Shown in pieces: positions 31,597 through 34,019 of a DNA stretch of 34,019 nt. The notes under the pieces were generated by a model, which saw nothing but the letters and a program-made list of their open reading frames with translations, made no database searches and was not told the origin of the DNA. The first letter of the stretch is position 1, and the number at the start of each line of letters is the position of its first letter. Origin of the DNA: Candidatus Poribacteria bacterium (GTDB taxonomy: Bacteria; Poribacteria; WGA-4E; WGA-3G); NCBI GenBank assembly GCA_009839745.1, contig VXPE01000129.1, positions 1 through 34,019 of the forward strand, given 5' to 3'. The translations under genes were made by a program, and so were the position numbers.

Positions 31597-32115
31597 TGTG
31601 TGTCTCCTTTCCATAGAGTTTAGCAGTTTTTGGCGTAGCTTGCAAGCCAAAACTTGCTGTTATCAAGGCGTGTTAAGGTCAAATGCTTTATGCGGTTTGA
31701 CTGGACCATTTAGTTTTCCGTTTTTTAGCATTTTGGGCTCTCCAGATTCGGTAGGTGCGGTTTACCAATTCGGATTCAGTGTTCTGTGAGAGCATCCTCC
31801 TTTTTCTTGAAAAGATGATTTTGTACCTGGAGGGCTAACGCAAATCACGTGGTTTTCCAATTCAGTCTCAGGTGTTGGAAAAATGGAAGGGAACACATAA
31901 GTTCTCTGGTTCATCAATTTGTCTTGTCAAAATAAAGGTTCGACTTTATAAATGGACGATAGAAGGCCGTTGTCGTGAGATTTTTATCATACCTGTTTTT
32001 GCCAAATATGCTATAATGTTTCCACACGGTTCGCACACCGCAATTTCTGATAAATGCACTGAACACCAAGGCGATTTACATAAATCTTGTTCATAAACAG
32101 AGAAAGGAACGCACC
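31597..32115. other. Divergent intergenic region with dispersed repeats and promoter
   Basis: No gene is visible in 519 bases. TTTTGGC (31628-31634) pairs with GCCAAAA (31646-31652) in the leader of the minus-strand dehydrogenase. CGGTAGGTGCGGTTT at 31749-31763 repeats exactly the text at 13654-13668 but without the closing hairpin arm. An extended -10 promoter for the peptidase gene is near 32009. Confidence 0.6.
32009..32017 (+). promoter_or_regulatory. Extended -10 promoter of the S10 peptidase gene
   Basis: TGCTATAAT places a consensus TATAAT at 32012-32017 behind the TG of an extended -10. No clear -35 is found, as is common for such promoters. The leader is about 95 nt. Confidence 0.5.
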
Positions 32116-33594
32116 ATGAGCCAAGAACAAAAAAAAGGATCTGAAGAGACGAAAGATGAAGGAAAACACCCCGATATACCTGAAGATAAACTCTCCGTTA
32201 CGCATCACAGTGTTACCATCAATGGCGAGGAGATCCGTTACACCGCCACGGCAGGGACACTCGTTCTGAAAGAGGAAATCGACAAGGAAGGCGAAAAACC
32301 GAAAGCCTCCGTTTTCTTTATTGCGTATACACGGGACGATGTAGAGGATACATCCAAACGTCCAATAACGTTCTCCTTCAACGGAGGTCCCGGATCTTCA
32401 TCTGTATGGTTACATCTGGGGGTCTTGGGACCGCGGTGTGTCAAACCCGACGAAGACGGAGAATTGCCACATCCGCCATATCAATTGACGAACAACGACT
32501 GTTCTATTTTAGACAAAACCGATCTCGTTTTCATCGATCCCGTCAGCACTGGGTTCAGCAGAGCCGTTCCGGGTGAAGAGGCAAAACAGTTCCACGGCTT
32601 CAAGCGGGATATTGAATCGGTTGGCGATTTTATTTTGCTCTATCTGGGGCGCTACAAACGTTGGGGGTCCCCCAAACTCCTCATCGGCGAAAGTTATGGA
32701 ACAACGCGGGCTGGTGGGCTGGCGGGGTATCTGCAGGGACGACACGGTGCTTATCTCAACGCCATCCTGCTCGTTTCAGTCGTGCTTAATTTCCAGACAA
32801 TCCGATTCGCACCGGGCAATGATCTTCCCTACATTCTCTATCTACCCACTTATGCAGCGACTGCACGTTATCATGACAAATTAGATGAAGTCGATAGCGA
32901 ATTTGAGGCATTCATGGACGAGGTGAAAGCGTTCGCGCTGGGTGATTACACCCTCGCTTTGATGCAGGGCAGTGCTGTGCCTCCAGATCAACGTGCCGCT
33001 ATCGTTCAACACCTCGCGAAGTATACTGGACTTACACCCGAATATATTGAGCGCACGGACATGCGAATTAACATTATGCGGTTTTGCAAGGAGTTGCTCC
33101 GAGATGAAGGTCGCACAGTCGGACGTTTTGATAGCCGATACAAGGGAATCGACCGCGATGCAGCGGGTGAAACTTACGAATACGATCCGAGTTCCGCTGT
33201 CGTGCAAGGCGCGTATACCGCCGCTCTCAACGCGTATGTCCGAGATGAACTTGAATTTGAATCCGACCTCCCTTATGAAATCTTGAGTCGCCGCGTCCAC
33301 CCGTGGGACTACGGCGACCATCAGAACGAATACGTCAACGTCTCCGATACACTTCGCGCCGCAATGACCATGAACCCTGCCCTGAAAGTTTTTGTCGCAA
33401 ACGGCTATTACGACTTAGCAACACCCTTTTTGGCATCAGAGTATACCTTCAGCCATTTGGGGCTTGACGAATCCCTGCAGGATAACATCACGACGGCTTA
33501 CTATCAGGCGGGACACATGATGTATATCGATCAAGCGGAATTGCGTAAGATGAAAGACGACTTGGATGCATTCCTTGACGACGTGCTTCCGTAA
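32116..33594 (+). CDS. Serine carboxypeptidase-like protein (peptidase family S10)
   Basis: A 492-aa alpha/beta-hydrolase of the S10 family, which removes C-terminal residues from peptides. FNGGPGSSSVWLHLG is the family's oxyanion and substrate-binding signature. The catalytic triad is visible as Ser193 in GESYGTTRAGG, Asp433 in NGYYDLATPF and His467 in AGHMMYID. Eukaryotic members are secreted or vacuolar, but this one starts with a very polar segment (MSQEQKKGSEETKDEGKH) and has no signal peptide, so it looks cytoplasmic. Start supported by AAAGGAA. Confidence 0.92.
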   Translation: MSQEQKKGSEETKDEGKHPDIPEDKLSVTHHSVTINGEEIRYTATAGTLVLKEEIDKEGEKPKASVFFIAYTRDDVEDTSKRPITFSFNGGPGSSSVWLHLGVLGPRCVKPDEDGELPHPPYQLTNNDCSILDKTDLVFIDPVSTGFSRAVPGEEAKQFHGFKRDIESVGDFILLYLGRYKRWGSPKLLIGESYGTTRAGGLAGYLQGRHGAYLNAILLVSVVLNFQTIRFAPGNDLPYILYLPTYAATARYHDKLDEVDSEFEAFMDEVKAFALGDYTLALMQGSAVPPDQRAAIVQHLAKYTGLTPEYIERTDMRINIMRFCKELLRDEGRTVGRFDSRYKGIDRDAAGETYEYDPSSAVVQGAYTAALNAYVRDELEFESDLPYEILSRRVHPWDYGDHQNEYVNVSDTLRAAMTMNPALKVFVANGYYDLATPFLASEYTFSHLGLDESLQDNITTAYYQAGHMMYIDQAELRKMKDDLDAFLDDVLP

Positions 33595-34019
33595 CCCCTA
33601 TATCTTACCCGTAAAGCTTTTTTTAATGTATGAGTCTCTGCCCTAAGAATTTGGACGGAACCCGTAGCTTGCAACACCGGCGCAGGCAGGTCTACGGGCA
33701 GGAGCATCAAATCCCCAGTTCACCTGACCGAACCGCGAGATAATTAGCAGTCAGTTATCAGTTTTCAGTAAAAAGGTTTTCGTTAAATCCAAACGGTAGC
33801 CTGCAACAATACGCAGAAATACCCCGGGGAATGCCACACGGCATTCATACCCGGGGAAGCCCACACGGGCTTCATACCGTTGATTCTGATTCGCAAAAAC
33901 ACGCAGGCGGATATACGGAGATAAGATTATTCGTCCAATTGCCCTAACCGAACCGCAAGGAATAATTATAGTAAAACCCATAATTAATGGGACATTTGAC
34001 AGCGGGCGAGGGGACCTCG
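33595..34019. other. Gene-free end of window rich in repeats
   Basis: No convincing gene is seen in the last 425 bases. Near-identical ACCGAACCGC(G/A)AG phrases followed by ATAATTA occur at about 33726 and 33947 and bracket a hairpin pair. AGTTATCAG near 33750 matches the heptamer repeats near 11266. Confidence 0.55.
33822..33873. repeat. Tandem hairpin pair with compensating stem changes
   Basis: Two units 27 bp apart each carry a C/G-rich block (CCCCGGGG, then CCCGGGG) and a 7-bp hairpin with loop ACAC: GAATGCC/GGCATTC (33829-33846) and GAAGCCC/GGGCTTC (33856-33873). Both arms differ between units in ways that keep pairing, pointing to selection on structure. Confidence 0.75.

Noticed and set aside
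33751-33981. Minus-strand frame with repeating YEARVGFPG and YECRVAFPG peptides
   Set aside because: No ribosome-binding site, and the repetition follows from the tandem hairpins, whose paired changes point to structure rather than coding. Kept as the alternative reading of that repeat.

Overview
The window looks like a chromosomal piece of a diderm bacterium, most likely a member of Candidatus Poribacteria or a close relative. That is an inference from gene content. A Kdo transferase (waaA) and a TonB-dependent receptor imply an LPS-bearing outer membrane. Secreted proteins end either in dockerin-type repeats or in an FPNPFNPETWIPYQL-type Por/FlgD-like C-terminal module. Phytanoyl-CoA dioxygenase-like, Gfo/Idh/MocA, ThuA and sugar isomerase/epimerase genes are unusually dense. 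Base composition appears moderate, near half G+C by eye. I see no rRNA, tRNA, CRISPR array, prophage or transposase gene.

Layout. 1-4.6 kb: a large SNF2-type helicase fused to an Mrr-like nuclease, then a two-gene overlapping cassette (GIY-YIG-like nuclease plus small membrane protein); this is the most defence-like part. 4.6-6.7 kb (minus): trxA then waaA, separated by a perfect 13-bp inverted repeat. 6.7-6.9 kb and 13.8-14.0 kb: two identical 213-bp MITE-like elements with terminal inverted repeats and 7-8 bp target duplications. 7.1-11.2 kb: a Tat-exported molybdenum hydroxylase operon of PaoABC/YagTSR type (2Fe-2S, molybdopterin and FAD/4Fe-4S subunits) followed by a small Cys-rich protein. 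11.4-13.6 kb: a CopD-like membrane protein and a translationally coupled PhyH dioxygenase-FkbM methyltransferase pair. 14.0-15.8 kb (minus): SDR and aldo/keto reductase operon.

16.0-20.8 kb: three paralogous secreted proteins in tandem. They share an N-terminal domain, but the first and third end in two dockerin-like repeats, whereas the middle one carries a spondin-like domain, acidic Ala/Glu/Pro linkers and a Por/FlgD-type sorting module. 20.8-25.6 kb (minus): TonB-dependent receptor, xylose-isomerase-like TIM barrel protein and an alpha/alpha-toroid-like protein. 25.8-31.6 kb: two Gfo/Idh/MocA oxidoreductases, ThuA, an Mrp/ApbC Fe-S carrier, a SelA-like PLP enzyme and a small exported membrane protein. 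32.1-33.6 kb: an S10 serine carboxypeptidase homologue with no signal peptide. The last 400 bases hold a tandem pair of hairpins whose stems differ by compensating changes.

Taken together the genes suggest a heterotroph scavenging carbohydrates and other organics: outer-membrane uptake, sugar oxidation and epimerisation, and periplasmic aldehyde or aromatic oxidation. Several dispersed palindromic repeat families lie in the intergenic spaces. Substrates cannot be read from the sequence.
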